From contig JAJEGF010000039.1 in the NCBI GenBank assembly GCA_022820025.1, positions 1-54,700 on the forward strand: a DNA stretch of 54,700 bases. Reading direction: 5' to 3'. The position numbers were made by a program, and so were the translations under genes. The DNA comes from Chloroflexota bacterium. Its GTDB lineage: Bacteria > Chloroflexota > UBA11872. The notes under the pieces are model-generated. The model did no database searches. It saw only the letters and a list, made by a program, of their open reading frames with translations, and was not told the DNA's origin. This document shows positions 28,429-37,382 of the stretch, piece by piece (the stretch's first letter is position 1; every line of letters begins with the position of its first letter).

Positions 28429-30033
28429 TCAGACGCCCGCCGGTCGGTGGTTGGCCACCATCTGCAGCAGCAGGTCGCGCGTCTCGACGTTGACGCGGCC
28501 ATCTGAGTCGCGGCCGGCCACGCCCGGCAGCCACGTCAGCAGCGCCGCGTCGGCCAGGATCCGGCCCGGATCGCCCGCCCCCTGCAAGGGCTCCTTGACC
28601 AAGGCGCCCCAGGCCAGCAGCCCGCGCGGCGACATGTCCGCCGGCAGCTGCCGGGTGCGCCGCAGCGAGCGCGTTTCCTGGGCCACCCGGGCCATCCAGG
28701 TGGCCACGGTGGCCGGGATCCCCGTGTGCTGGCGCACCAGCCGGGCCTCCGCCTTCGGCTCCAGGTAATCAAACTCCAGCGTCATCGGGAAGCGGTCCGC
28801 CAGCGCCGCGTCAATGGGGTTGACCAGGTAGCCCTGCCCCTGGTTCATGGCCATGACCACCATGAACCCATCCGCCGCCTGCACCTCGCGCGAGCCATGC
28901 TCGGTCAGCACCAGCACCCGCCGCGAGATCGCGCCCAGCAGCACGTTCAAGGTCTTGCCGGGCATGCGGTTGGCTTCGTCCACGAAGAGCACCTGGCCCC
29001 GGCGCATCGCCTGCGTCAGCGGCCCGTCGGCCCACGCATACCGGGCCGACGCGCCCGCGCTCTCGAGCTCGTCGCCGCCTGCCAGACGACAGGCGAGTTC
29101 GGCCTGCAGCGCGAACGGATCCGTCGCCGCCCGTTGGTCCGGCACATAGCCGCCCAGCAGGTCCACCGGCTGCATCGCCTCGTGGCCTTCCACCGTCCGC
29201 AGTTCGCGGTGGGCATACCCGGCCGCCTCGGTCGCGCAGAGCGACTTCCCCGTCCCCCGCGGGCCCACCAGCATGGCGTGCAGGCCGCGCTCGACGGCCA
29301 GCACTAACTGCCCCAGCTGGGGCCCCTGGAACGTGGCCCCCTCGACGCGCCGCGTCAGTGCCTCCGGCAGCCGGCTCGGCACCACCAGCCCGGTGTCCCG
29401 GTACACCGCCAGCGCCTCAGGATCCGTCAGTAGCGGCGCAAGGTCGTCGGACGTTGGATCCGGCGTGGCGGTGCAGGTCGATTCGACCTCCAGCGGCCGC
29501 CGCCGCTCGCGGCCCGGCAGCGGCTCCTGGTCCCGGTAGATCAGCCAATACCACAGTTCGTCCGCCGCCCGCGCCAACGGCACCGCCAGCGTATGGTCCA
29601 ACTCCCGCTCGGCGGCCGCCCACGCCTCCAGCAGCGCCTGCCAGGCGTCGAGCAGATCGGTGGCCCGCTTCCGCTGCGCCACCGCCTCGAGCAGCGCCAC
29701 TAGCCCCAGGTCGGCATCCAGCCGGCGCAGCCCGTCCAGGCGCGGCCAGTCGAAGCGCAGCACCCGCTCACCGCGCGTGTGCCGCCGCGGCCGCCGCCGC
29801 ACCCACACCCCGGGCTGATCGCCGACCCGGGTGCGGGCCTCCAACACGTCGCCGCGCAGCGCGGCGATCACGGCCTCGGCGATCGGGATCACACAGGGCG
29901 CCTCGCCCTCGCGTCGCCGGGCCGTCCCCGGCAATGGCTGCCCGGCGGTCCACGGCACCAGCGGCGACGTGGTCTTGCCGTTCCGTAATTCCTGCTCGAT
30001 CTCCCATAAACCCGCAAACCATCGGCGTGCCAT
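28429..30033 (-). CDS. MoxR-type AAA+ ATPase
   Basis: 534 residues from an ATG at 30033 with GGGAGGAG upstream. The N-terminal ~210 residues are an uncharacterised, Trp- and Arg-rich region (MARRWFAGLWEIEQEL, RLDGLRRLDADLGLVALLEA). The AAA+ core follows: VGPRGTGKS (Walker A, ~257), the lid-side VEGHEAMQPVDLLGG, LFVDEANRMP (Walker B, ~346), MAMNQGQGYLVNPIDAALADRF (sensor 1 and arginine finger region, ~392) and a helical lid. MoxR ATPases work with VWA proteins, and the partner gene is directly downstream. The extra N-terminal domain may bind substrate. The frame extends upstream of the chosen ATG to 30099 without an SD. Confidence 0.88.
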   Translation of the reverse strand: MARRWFAGLWEIEQELRNGKTTSPLVPWTAGQPLPGTARRREGEAPCVIPIAEAVIAALRGDVLEARTRVGDQPGVWVRRRPRRHTRGERVLRFDWPRLDGLRRLDADLGLVALLEAVAQRKRATDLLDAWQALLEAWAAAERELDHTLAVPLARAADELWYWLIYRDQEPLPGRERRRPLEVESTCTATPDPTSDDLAPLLTDPEALAVYRDTGLVVPSRLPEALTRRVEGATFQGPQLGQLVLAVERGLHAMLVGPRGTGKSLCATEAAGYAHRELRTVEGHEAMQPVDLLGGYVPDQRAATDPFALQAELACRLAGGDELESAGASARYAWADGPLTQAMRRGQVLFVDEANRMPGKTLNVLLGAISRRVLVLTEHGSREVQAADGFMVVMAMNQGQGYLVNPIDAALADRFPMTLEFDYLEPKAEARLVRQHTGIPATVATWMARVAQETRSLRRTRQLPADMSPRGLLAWGALVKEPLQGAGDPGRILADAALLTWLPGVAGRDSDGRVNVETRDLLLQMVANHRPAGV

Positions 30034-30066
30034 CGGGCTCCTCCCGTTCCGTCTGGTCATGGCCCA

Positions 30067-30111
30067 CCCGCACGGGCCCGGCCCTACGGGGGCCGGCACT
30101 CCCCGTGCGGG
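30067..30111 (-). repeat. Inverted repeat between the helical-repeat and MoxR genes
   Basis: A perfect 10-base pair of arms (CCCGCACGGG and CCCGTGCGGG) encloses a second G+C-rich stem. It resembles the hairpin between the MoxR and VWA genes, sharing the CCCGCACGGG core, so the cassette repeats the same element in two of its spacers. Confidence 0.5.
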
Positions 30112-30149
30112 CGCCGCGCCCCCGACAGGGGCGCTTTACCGCGGCGCGA

Positions 30150-30797
30150 TCAGCGCCTCGTGGCCGGCGCCGGCGTCCCCAGCACCTGCGGCGTCAGTTC
30201 GGCGATCCAGGCGGCGGCCGTCCGGCGGTCCAGCCGGCCGAGATCGCAGCCGTAGCGCGCCGGTGCGGCGGCGACCACGTCCAGCCCCAGCCGCTCGCCC
30301 AGCAGCCGCAGGGCCTTGAGCTGGATGGGCAGCGGCGGCTCGCCGGCCGGGTGACCGGCCGCCGTGACCTCCGGGCCCTGCGTCGAGCGTTGTCGCCGCG
30401 ATCCACGCGGGCGCTCGATCCAGTCGGGATCCACCGCCACCCGGTGCCAGGTGCCGCGGGCCACGTGCGAAGGCCGCACCCCGCCGGTCAGCTGGCGAAT
30501 GGCAGCCGCGGCCTGGCGACGGTTCAGGTCGGCAATCGCCACGCCGAAGCGCGCCGGCACCGCCTGCCGCCAATCCGTCCCCAGTAGCTCCGCCAACAGG
30601 GTCAATTGCCGGTTGCGCGCGGGTCGCTCGCCGTATGGGACCTGGCGAGCGGCCACGGCCTGCGCCTGGCGGTTCTGCGCCGCCACGGCTGGGGCGGCAC
30701 CAGCGGCCGCCCGTGGCAGGGACGGCGCGTGTCGCCCGCCACGCTGAACCAGGCGTTGCCCTGCCTCCGACAGCCAACGCCTCAAGCTTGAAACCAC
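30150..30797 (-). CDS. Basic protein with two helical LLGxDW/RFG-type repeats
   Basis: 215 residues from a GTG at 30797 with AAGGAGGA six bases upstream, a strong reason to prefer this over ATGs further upstream. Two copies of a ~45-residue module are visible. The first runs QLTLLAELLGTDWRQ, PARFGVAIADLNRR, QAAAAIRQL. The second runs QLKALRLLGERLGLDV, PARYGCDLGRLDRR, TAAAWIAEL. The pattern (KQ-I-LG- GV-L-EAS-LI) resembles a small helical domain at the C-termini of phage and plasmid recombination or ssDNA-binding proteins. A Trp-containing linker joins the repeats. It is the first gene of the cassette leading to MoxR, VWA and RadC, so it may supply DNA binding or substrate choice. That is an inference from position. 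Confidence 0.65.
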   Translation of the reverse strand: MVSSLRRWLSEAGQRLVQRGGRHAPSLPRAAAGAAPAVAAQNRQAQAVAARQVPYGERPARNRQLTLLAELLGTDWRQAVPARFGVAIADLNRRQAAAAIRQLTGGVRPSHVARGTWHRVAVDPDWIERPRGSRRQRSTQGPEVTAAGHPAGEPPLPIQLKALRLLGERLGLDVVAAAPARYGCDLGRLDRRTAAAWIAELTPQVLGTPAPATRR

Positions 30798-31576
30798 GGC
30801 GCTCCTCCTTCCGCCCGTCGCAGGGCGGCCAAGGCCCGCCGCAGTGCGTCGCCGGCGGGCCGCGATCCACCAGTCGGTGGAATGCCCGCCGGCGGCGTGA
30901 TCCGCCGACGCTGAACCTGAAGCCCCGAAGCGACCTCCCGCCGCTCCGGCAATCACTCATGGACGACGACTCCGACCTCCCAGCGCGTCGTCGTCACATC
31001 ACTTGCGACGCCGACGACCTCCCGGCGTCCCGTCGCATCGATTCCAGTCGCAGGCCCGCGTCGATTTCATGGTGCGCGGGTTTGCGACATCTGGAGCATG
31101 CCGGCCATGGGCCGCCTCGCCAATCCAGGTTTCCGTATCCGTTAAGCCTGCAATCATCTGGCTACAGTCAGGGCCAGGAACAGAGTCGCGCGCTGTTTCC
31201 CAGATTCACCAGTTCCATCTCCCATGAGAACGCCGAGCACCTAGCGTCATCCCGTGACGATTGGACGTTTAGTCATCACGCCCTAGGACGGAGTTCGTCA
31301 TCCGAGTCGACTGCGCATCCCCACGTCTTGCCAGACTGACGGCGAATGCTGCAACAGCAGACGGCAATGCTGGTCAACCAGGTGCCCTGATCACCGAAGT
31401 GCGGGATGCGTCTGACGGGCGGACGGACGCCAGAACGGAGGTCGACCACCTGCCAGTGGCTGACAGTGAGGTCACTGATGCACCAATAGGTTCTGTGAGT
31501 TCAAGGGAACGATTCGCTCCGGCTGCGCGTAGTTATCAGTGGACGGCACCAGGAGATTGGATGATGAGGGCGGCCA
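30798..31576. promoter_or_regulatory. Divergent intergenic region between MoxR cassette and ECF sigma operon
   Basis: About 780 bases without a recognisable gene. It must hold the promoters of both divergent operons. A candidate ECF-type promoter lies near the right end (separate entry). Confidence 0.45.
31507..31532 (+). promoter_or_regulatory. Candidate ECF-type promoter (GGAAC-N17-CGTA)
   Basis: GGAAC at 31507-31511 and CGTA at 31529-31532 are separated by 17 bases, close to the ECF sigma consensus GGAAC-N16/17-CGTT. The site lies 45 bases upstream of the sigma gene, which suggests autoregulation. It is based on pattern only. Confidence 0.35.
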
Positions 31577-32134
31577 ATGACCGATGAACAAGCCGTGCTG
31601 CGATGTCAGAGCGGCGAACACGAAGCATTCCGCCACCTGGTGGAACGCTACAAGGACGTGCTGTTTGGCACGGCGGTCCTCATGACCGGGAACCGTGCGC
31701 TGGCCGAAGAGCAGGTTCAGGAGGCTCTCCTCGCCGCGTGGCGGGGCATTTCGGGCTTCCAACGCGGACGGCCGGTCAAGCCCTGGCTCGTCCGCATTTT
31801 GGTGAATGCGGTGGTGTCGCAGCGCCGACGGCGCGCCATTGACACGGTACCGCTGGAGACTTACAGCCACGCAGACGACCGTCCCAGTCCCGGCGAGACG
31901 GTGGAGGCCAACCTCGACCGCGAGGAGATCCGGGAGGCGCTGGGTGGGCTGAGTGCCGATCACCGGCAGGTGGTCGTGCTGCGTTATTTCGCGGACCTGA
32001 CGGTTCCCGAGCTGGCCGAAGCCATTGGCGTGCGGGAGGGCACGGTCAAGTCGAGGCTCAGTCGAGCTCTGGGCCAGCTCCGGGAGCAACTTGCATCGGG
32101 CGGTGCCCGAGAGGCGTACAGCCATGGCCAGTAA
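31577..32134 (+). CDS. ECF-family RNA polymerase sigma factor
   Basis: 185 residues with the two-domain ECF layout. Region 2 is HEAFRHLVERYKDVLFGTAV and the following helix with NRALAEEQVQEALLAAWRG. Region 4 is LGGLSADHRQVVVLRYFADL with the helix-turn-helix VPELAEAIGVREGTVKSRLS. The length is normal. The stop overlaps the start of the VWA gene by 11 bases, so the two are co-translated. The downstream protein has a cytoplasmic N-terminus followed by a membrane helix, the typical shape of an anti-sigma partner. Likely role: switching on a small regulon in response to an envelope signal sensed by the partner. Confidence 0.92.
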   Translation: MTDEQAVLRCQSGEHEAFRHLVERYKDVLFGTAVLMTGNRALAEEQVQEALLAAWRGISGFQRGRPVKPWLVRILVNAVVSQRRRRAIDTVPLETYSHADDRPSPGETVEANLDREEIREALGGLSADHRQVVVLRYFADLTVPELAEAIGVREGTVKSRLSRALGQLREQLASGGAREAYSHGQ

Positions 32135-34025
32135 CTACGGATCGAATCAGGAGATGGAACGCGCGCTGCGCGAGCACTTTGAAGCGGAGGCGGAAGACCT
32201 CCGTGCGCCGCAGAACCTGTGGCAGTCCATTGAAGGCCAGATGGATCTGCAGCCCACGCGCCATCCGGTGACGCAGGTGCGTCGCAAGATTCTCGGCGCG
32301 CTGAAGCAGAACTGGTTTCCGATGATGGCCACCGGCGGCGCCGTGGCCGTGGCGGCCTCGGCCGTCATCGTGCTGTCCAATACCGGTGGCGAGATTCAAG
32401 TCGTCACGAAGGAAGTGCCGGTCGAAAGGACTGTGATCAAGGAGGTGCCAGTCGAGAAAGTCGTCCGTGAGACCGTGGTCAAGGAAGTCCCGGTCGAGAG
32501 GATGGTCGAAAAGTCGGTTACCAGGGCGCCTGCGGCACAAGCCGCGCCGTCGTATACGGCTCCCGCTGCGCCGCCGGCGCGGCCGCCGGCCACGACCTTT
32601 CAAGACTACGGCCGGCAGCCGTTCGTGGCGACGGCCGAGGACGCGGTCTCCACGTTCAGCCTGGACACGGACCGGGCATCGTATCAACTGGCCCTGTCGT
32701 GGCTGCAGGAGGGCTACGACATCGAGCCCGACTCGGTGCGAGCCGAAGAGTGGATCAACGCCTTCAACTACGGCTACGAGATGCCGGCCGACGACTGGGG
32801 CTTTGCGGTCACCAGCGACGTGGCGCTGCATCCACTAGAAGGCGACAAACACCTGGTGCGGGTTGGTTTCCAGGCGGCGGAAGTGGCCGAAGACCGCCCA
32901 CTCAATGTCACGTTGGTATTGGATGCGTCCGGCTCGATGAATAGTGGCAACCGGGTGGACACGGCGCGTGCGGCGGCGGAGGCGATCCGCCAGAGCCTGC
33001 GGCCGTAGGACCGGCTGGCCGTGGTGCACTTCGCCGACGGAGTGGTAGACGACCTCACGGTTGAGCACACATCGCCTGATGCCTCGGCCGTCCAGCGGTC
33101 GATCCAGCGGCTGGCGCCGCGCGGCGGTACCAACGTGCAGGCCGGGCTGAATCAGGGCGTGCGCCTGGCGGACCGGATTCGCCGGGAGCGGCCGGAGGCG
33201 TACAACTACGTCATCCTGATGTCGGATGGCGTGGCCAACGTGGACGCCACCAACCCGTTCGCGATCCTGGAGTCGGCCTACGACCGGAATGCGCTGAACC
33301 CGCTGCGGCTGATCACGATTGGGGTCGGCATCAACAACTACAACGACGTGTTGTTGGAGCAGTTGGCACAGCACGGGAACGGCTGGTACCGCTACCTGGA
33401 CAACACGGGCCAGGCCCAGGCCACGTTCAGCCGGGAGAACTGGCTGGCGCTGTCGACGCCCTTCGCAGACCAGACGCGGGCCCAGGTGACCTGGGATCCC
33501 GATCTCGTGAAGTCGTGGCGGATCATCGGCTACGAGAACCGGGTGACATCGGATCAGAGCTTCGCGGAGGACCGCAAGGAGTTTGCGGAGATTCCGTCAG
33601 GCGCGGCAACAACCGTGTTCTACGAGATCGAGCTGCACGACCAAGCGCTGGCCCGGGCCGGACAGGACGTGACGCTGGCCAACGTCGAGTTGCGCTGGGT
33701 GGTGGCGGAGACAGGGCAGTCGCGGTCGCAGCGCGCCGAGGTGCGCGGACGGCTGGGCACCAGCCTCAACGCCACAGGTGATCCGCTGTTGCAGCTGGGC
33801 GCGATCGTGGCGCTGTCGGCTGATCGCTACGGCGGGCTGTTCGACGGCGACTATGTCGCCGAGATCTCCCGCGATCTGACGGAGCTGGAGGACCGGCTGC
33901 GGTCGTTGAACAGCAGCCTGGGTGGGCTTGGCGCCTACCAGGACTTCCGCTTCATGCTGGAGCACATGGCGGAACGGGCGCGGGCGCAAGCGCCGCCGGC
34001 TGCGCCATCGGGCTACAGCCGCTAG
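32124..34025 (+). pseudogene. YfbK-like membrane VWA protein interrupted by an in-frame TAG
   Basis: The gene starts at an ATG at 32124 and reads through 294 codons to TAG at 33006-33008, then continues in the same frame to 34025; without the stop it would encode 633 residues. Order: cytoplasmic N-terminal ~65 residues (possible anti-sigma part), a membrane helix (MMATGGAVAVAASAVIVL), a stalk with repeated VPVE units (EVPVERTVIKEVPVEKVV), a Pro-rich linker, the N-terminal YfbK domain (TFSLDTDRASYQLALSWL) and the VWA domain with MIDAS LDASGSMNSGNR. The stop sits in the VWA core, where relatives usually read LRPxDRLAVV. A product ending at the TAG would keep the sigma-contacting part but lose most of the VWA domain. 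GAG to TAG is a one-base change. A read-through or sequencing-error explanation cannot be excluded. Confidence 0.8.
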
Positions 34026-34041
34026 CTGACGGCTCACGCCA

Positions 34042-34074
34042 CGGGGCGGGCACGACTGTGTCGTGCCCGCCCCG
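34042..34074 (+). terminator. Strong hairpin after the VWA gene
   Basis: A perfect 14-base-pair stem (CGGGGCGGGCACGA with its complement) and a five-base loop begin 17 bases after the VWA stop. No U tract follows, but stem strength and position make it the probable end of the sigma operon. Confidence 0.7.
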
Positions 34075-34504
34075 CTCGCGTTTCCGGGACTAGGCCCCCG
34101 AGCGGATCGCCATGACAGATTCTTCGAGGGCGGCGACCTACCCGTGAACGTGTTCGACGCCGCGGCGGGGGTGGATGGGGAGGCGATTTCGGCCCAGGTC
34201 GCCGACGTGGCGCTCGCCGTGCGCCAGCGGTGAGGATTCGCTCCAGCCCAATCCCTTCATGCCACGAGAACCGAACGGGTGCGGCCGTCCGGTGGACGTC
34301 GCCCAGAGCCTGGGCTTCGCTTCGGCAGTCATACATCGCGCGAGGCTGCCGACGGCTGGCTGCACTCGATCGCCTGATCGGGCCATTTGGCGTGATGGCG
34401 TGTGACAAGAGCACCGTTGGGTGTGTGAGGTCACTCCTGGGTATCAAAGCTGGGCGTGAGGCTTGGGAGAATCCCGAGCATCCGGCGGAGGTGACTCGGT
34501 CATT

Positions 34505-35062
34505 CCGTGGCCGCCGCAGTTCCGCCGTGCCGCGGTCAACCTCGAGATACATCCAACGACGGTGGCCGTCCACCGAGAGCTCGGCCACCGCGTCGGGATG
34601 CACCGTCCGCCACGTTCGGCCCACCCGGTAGCGCACGCGCGCGTGCGGATCGGCCGTCCATTCGCACAGCGCCGCCCCCGGCTGCGCGCGGCAGGCTGAC
34701 CGGATCGCGAGCAGGCAGCGGTTGACCGTCAGCTGGTGGTTGACGTACCGCGGCTCCAGCGCCGCCGGCCCGGCGACCGTTGGAATGTCGGCCCGCGGGA
34801 TTCCCGCGAGGACGGTCAGCACCTCCGCGCCCGCGTCGGACAGGCCGTAGACGTAGCCGCGGCGCCCCCCGCCGGCCCCGCCGTGCAGGGGCTCGGCCCG
34901 CACCACCCAGCCTTTCTGGTGCAAGCGCTGGAGGCAGATTTCGCAAGTGCGCCGGCTGGCGGCTTCGAAGGCCAGGGCGTGCACCCGGGCGGTGGTCAGC
35001 AGCCGACGGGTGTAGAGCAGGCGCAGGACCTGCAGCTGCCGGGCACCGACGCGCACGCGCAT
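34505..35062 (-). pseudogene. Replic_Relax family protein, 3' part replaced
   Basis: From an ATG at 35062 the minus strand gives RVRVGARQLQVLRLLYT, SRRTCEICLQRLHQKGW, GGGRRGYVYGLSDAGAE, NHQLTVNRCLLAIR, CEWTADPHARVRYR and MYLEVDRGTAELRR, matching the intact copy at 50.3 kb up to the RGTAELRR strand near 34510. Beyond that the frame stays open to 34034 but encodes unrelated Arg/Pro-rich sequence, so the C-terminal third is lost. The frame is also open upstream to 35602 through the 83-bp repeats, but these cannot be coding in register. It is about 80% alike by eye to the relic at 40.6-41.0 kb, with the same orientation and upstream repeats. Confidence 0.7.
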
Positions 35063-35180
35063 CACGAGGTCAGAGACCGCCGGGGGCGCCAGTCTTGGCC
35101 GCGCCGCGGCAGGGGTCCGGGTTGCGATCGAACGGGTCCCGGCCGCATGAGGATTGGTGAGGCCGGGGGCTGTGGCGTCG

Positions 35181-35390
35181 GGCTGGCGCCGGACCTGCGA
35201 AGGCCTGGACCCTGCGGGAACGACCAGGACACGGTCGGAGCATCCCAAGGGCCGTGGGCACGGGGCCGGCGCCGGACCTGCGAGAGCTCGGACCCTACGG
35301 GAACAACCATGGGACGGTCGGGAAATCCCAGGGGGCGTGGGCATGGCGCAGTCGCCGGAACTGCCAGGGCTCGGACGGACGAAGAACCCG
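35181..35390. repeat. 83-bp tandem repeats, array A (about 2.5 copies)
   Basis: Units start at 35181 and 35264, and a partial third aligns at 35347 (the shared CGCCGG lies at 35187, 35270 and 35353). Each begins near GGCYGGCGCCGGACCTGCGA and continues through GGGAAC, ACGGTCGG, ATCCCA and CGTGGGCA blocks. The period of 83 is not a multiple of three, so the copies cannot encode a repeated peptide in one frame. They lie on the 5' side of the minus-strand Replic_Relax relic and have homologues at array B. Confidence 0.75.
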
Positions 35391-35460
35391 TCCCCCCAGG
35401 ACGAGGATTGGATATGACGAGGAATGGGGGGCCGGGTTAACAGTTCCGCGAACCGAAAGG

Positions 35461-36476
35461 TCACCAATGCACCGCGAATGCGAAACACTCGGGCGTTCCG
35501 ATCAGGTTCAGCAGGCCACGCGGACACCGCTCGGATGTTCGCGTCGAGCGCGCGAGCCATTCGAAGCACCTCTCGAGCCACCTCTCGAGCCACCGCGCGC
35601 ACTCCGAGCGATGACGCGTCCGAAGCATCGACCTCGTCGTCAAACGCCGGAGCATCGCCATGACAACATTCAGATTGGAAATCGTCAGCAGTCCCGAGCG
35701 TCTACCAAACGCTGACCACTGCGCCCGCTTTCTAGCGTCGGCGCTGAACTCCGAGCTTAGGCCCACGGGCATGTCGACGGGCGGCGACGTGCCACGACTG
35801 CCAAAGGTGGCCGCCAAGACTGCGACCAACAAGTCACCTCAAGAGACAAACGTCGTCGCCGCGAACCAAAGGTCGTAGAAGCCCTTCATCCGAGTGTTGG
35901 CAATACCCAGCCGCACTAGTGCCTCAAACTTCTCGGCCACGACCGTCTCGCGCGGATACGCCCGCAGCCGAGAGGCCGGAAAGTCGAGGAGCGTCGGAAA
36001 GTCGGCTTCCACGACGCCAGGCGTCACCACATCGCCAAAGCCGACATCAACCTGAAGGCTGATCCGTGCTCCGTCGAGATCGGCTTCGAGTCGAACTCGA
36101 ATCCCGCCGGCCGCCTGTCGGTCACGAATCGGCTCGGCCCGAACCGACCCAACACAGAATCGAATGCCATCGGGGGCACCTCCATCGCGCATAGCGTCCG
36201 AAAGACGGATCGCACAACCTCCTCCGCCGGCTCCCCATGACCGAGCAGGTCCACATCGCGTGTGGCTCGGTGCGTCGACGCGGACCACACGTCGAACAGG
36301 ACCGCCCCTTTGAGCACAAACTGGTCGCGGAAGCCCGATACTCCGAGCCGGTAAAGCAGTCGCTCGTTTGCATAGCGGGTAAGGAGGCAATTGAAATCCT
36401 CCCCGGCTTCGCGCGCGAGATTCAACAAGCGTTGCCGGACAGACGCGGGGATGTTCCGTGGTTGCCGACGCCTCAC
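35461..36476 (-). pseudogene. abiEii: AbiEii-type nucleotidyltransferase toxin, frameshifted and with an in-frame TGA
   Basis: The gene starts at a GTG at 36476, overlapping the AbiEi stop as GTGA. The family signature FVLKGAVLFDVWS near residue 54 and the catalytic RDVDLLGHG near 72 are clear. At a run of five G (36172-36176 on the plus strand) the reading frame shifts: the conserved continuation (DGIRFCVGSVRAE, VDVGFGDVVTPG, AYPRETVVAEKFEALVRLG, MKGFYDLWFAAT) is in another frame. A TGA at 35839-35841 then interrupts FVS-GDLLVAVLAATFGSRG, after which the typical C-terminus (VGLSSEFSADARKRAQWSAF) resumes in frame. With two lesions the toxin is almost certainly inactive, while its antitoxin is intact. 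Recognisable homology ends near 35650. Confidence 0.8.
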
Positions 36477-37075
36477 AGGATCGCTTCCATGTAGGGCTGC
36501 ATCACCCGCGCCACGCGACAGATGCGCGCATAGGCAGCGAGCTCATCCGCCGTGCTGAGCCGCTGATCCACGCAGTCGCGGAGCGCTTCGATGGCGACAT
36601 CCACGCCTACCTTATTCCGGAACTTGAAGCAGTCCGCCACAGTCTTCGCCGGTTCGTACACGCGCACCGGCACCCCGTCGATCAACGCCGTCTGAATCCC
36701 CTCGTCACGCGCCGCCCCCGAGAAGCGCACGATCCGGAGTCCCACGCCGGCCGGCCGCGGCGCACGGTCCTTCGGACCAATCGCTAGCCACACTTCAAAC
36801 GGCGCCTGCGTCGTTAGGCCGTGGACGCGCAGCGCGGAGAGCAGGCAGATCACTCCCCGTGGCGTGCGCTTCGCAACCTCGGCCAAGAACCGGTGCTCGC
36901 TTGCCGTGACACCGACCGGGGCGTAGAGACCCCGACCCACTTGTTCCAGCAGTCCCTCGCGCGCGAGCTGACCCAGATACCGGCCGGGTATCCCCTGCGC
37001 CTCAAGCTCTCGCGGGCGGGCCAGTCCCGCTCTCTGGACGAGGTCGAGAACCACCGTTCGGCATTCAGACTTCAT
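36473..37075 (-). CDS. abiEi: AbiEi-type antitoxin / transcriptional regulator
   Basis: 200 residues from an ATG at 37075. The N-terminal winged helix (MKSECRTVVLDLVQRAGLA, RELEAQGIPGRYLGQLAREG, VGRGLYAP) and the C-terminal AbiEi antigen-like domain (VICLLSALRVHGLT, VWLAIGPKDRAPR, GVPVRVYEPAKTVADCFKFR, VAIEALRDCV) are both complete. AbiEi antitoxins repress their own operon. The start at 37075 is chosen because a promoter with TTGACA at 37105-37110 and AATGTT at 37082-37087 (17-base spacing) would begin transcription at or next to this ATG, giving a leaderless message. An alternative ATG at 37123 would lie upstream of that promoter. It overlaps the toxin gene by four bases. Confidence 0.87.
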   Translation of the reverse strand: MKSECRTVVLDLVQRAGLARPRELEAQGIPGRYLGQLAREGLLEQVGRGLYAPVGVTASEHRFLAEVAKRTPRGVICLLSALRVHGLTTQAPFEVWLAIGPKDRAPRPAGVGLRIVRFSGAARDEGIQTALIDGVPVRVYEPAKTVADCFKFRNKVGVDVAIEALRDCVDQRLSTADELAAYARICRVARVMQPYMEAIL

Positions 37076-37081
37076 ACGCCG

Positions 37082-37123
37082 AACATTGCGGATATGTCGG
37101 AAGATGTCAACAAGTACCGACAT
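37082..37123 (-). promoter_or_regulatory. abiE promoter with flanking inverted-repeat operator
   Basis: On the minus strand, TTGACA (37110-37105), 17 bases, then AATGTT (37087-37082). A perfect 7-base inverted repeat, ATGTCGG/CCGACAT, at 37117-37123 and 37094-37100 brackets the -35 box. This is a plausible AbiEi autoregulatory operator. Confidence 0.5.
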
Positions 37124-37382
37124 TTAAAAGGCCTCCTGTCGCGGCGTCGAGGCGCTCGACCTCACGGGAGCCCAAGGAATCGGCTCATGCCGTCAACGGA
37201 CCGCGAGCGGATCGCGTTGGAGACACAGCCGGATACCATGGGCGTTGCAACCTGCCGCCGCGACGTCTCCTGTCAGCGACGGCTCAGGCGACGCCGAACC
37301 TTTCGGGGCTGGTAGAGCAAATCCCTCTTATGTCAAACAGTGCTGACTGCCGAAGCCCCGCAAGCCCTGCGGGATTGCCTCC

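Noticed and set aside
26761..28506. A 581-codon plus-strand open frame
   Set aside because: It is the antisense shadow of the VWA gene: His/Arg/Pro-rich with no domain, while the minus strand has complete VWA and HEVGH motifs.
29358..30587. A 409-codon plus-strand open frame
   Set aside because: It is Ala/Pro/Arg-rich shadow coding opposite the MoxR and helical-repeat genes.
34034..34500. Extended C-terminus of the Replic_Relax relic as a real domain
   Set aside because: The sequence becomes Arg/Pro-rich and unrelated to the intact paralogue after RGTAELRR, which indicates replaced DNA.
35181..35390. CRISPR array
   Set aside because: The repeats are direct, adjacent 83-base units without spacers and no cas genes are present.
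35574..35600. Small direct repeats (CACCTCTCGAGC) as an iteron
   Set aside because: Only two short copies lie in the tail of the AbiEii relic; probably slippage.
5736..35841. TGA or TAG recoded as an amino acid (in-frame stops in Replic_Relax, VWA and AbiEii genes)
   Set aside because: Intact genes nearby end in TGA (RadC, MNT, CpaB) and TAG (Flp pilin, HEPN), and the affected genes mostly carry other lesions, so pseudogenisation is simpler.
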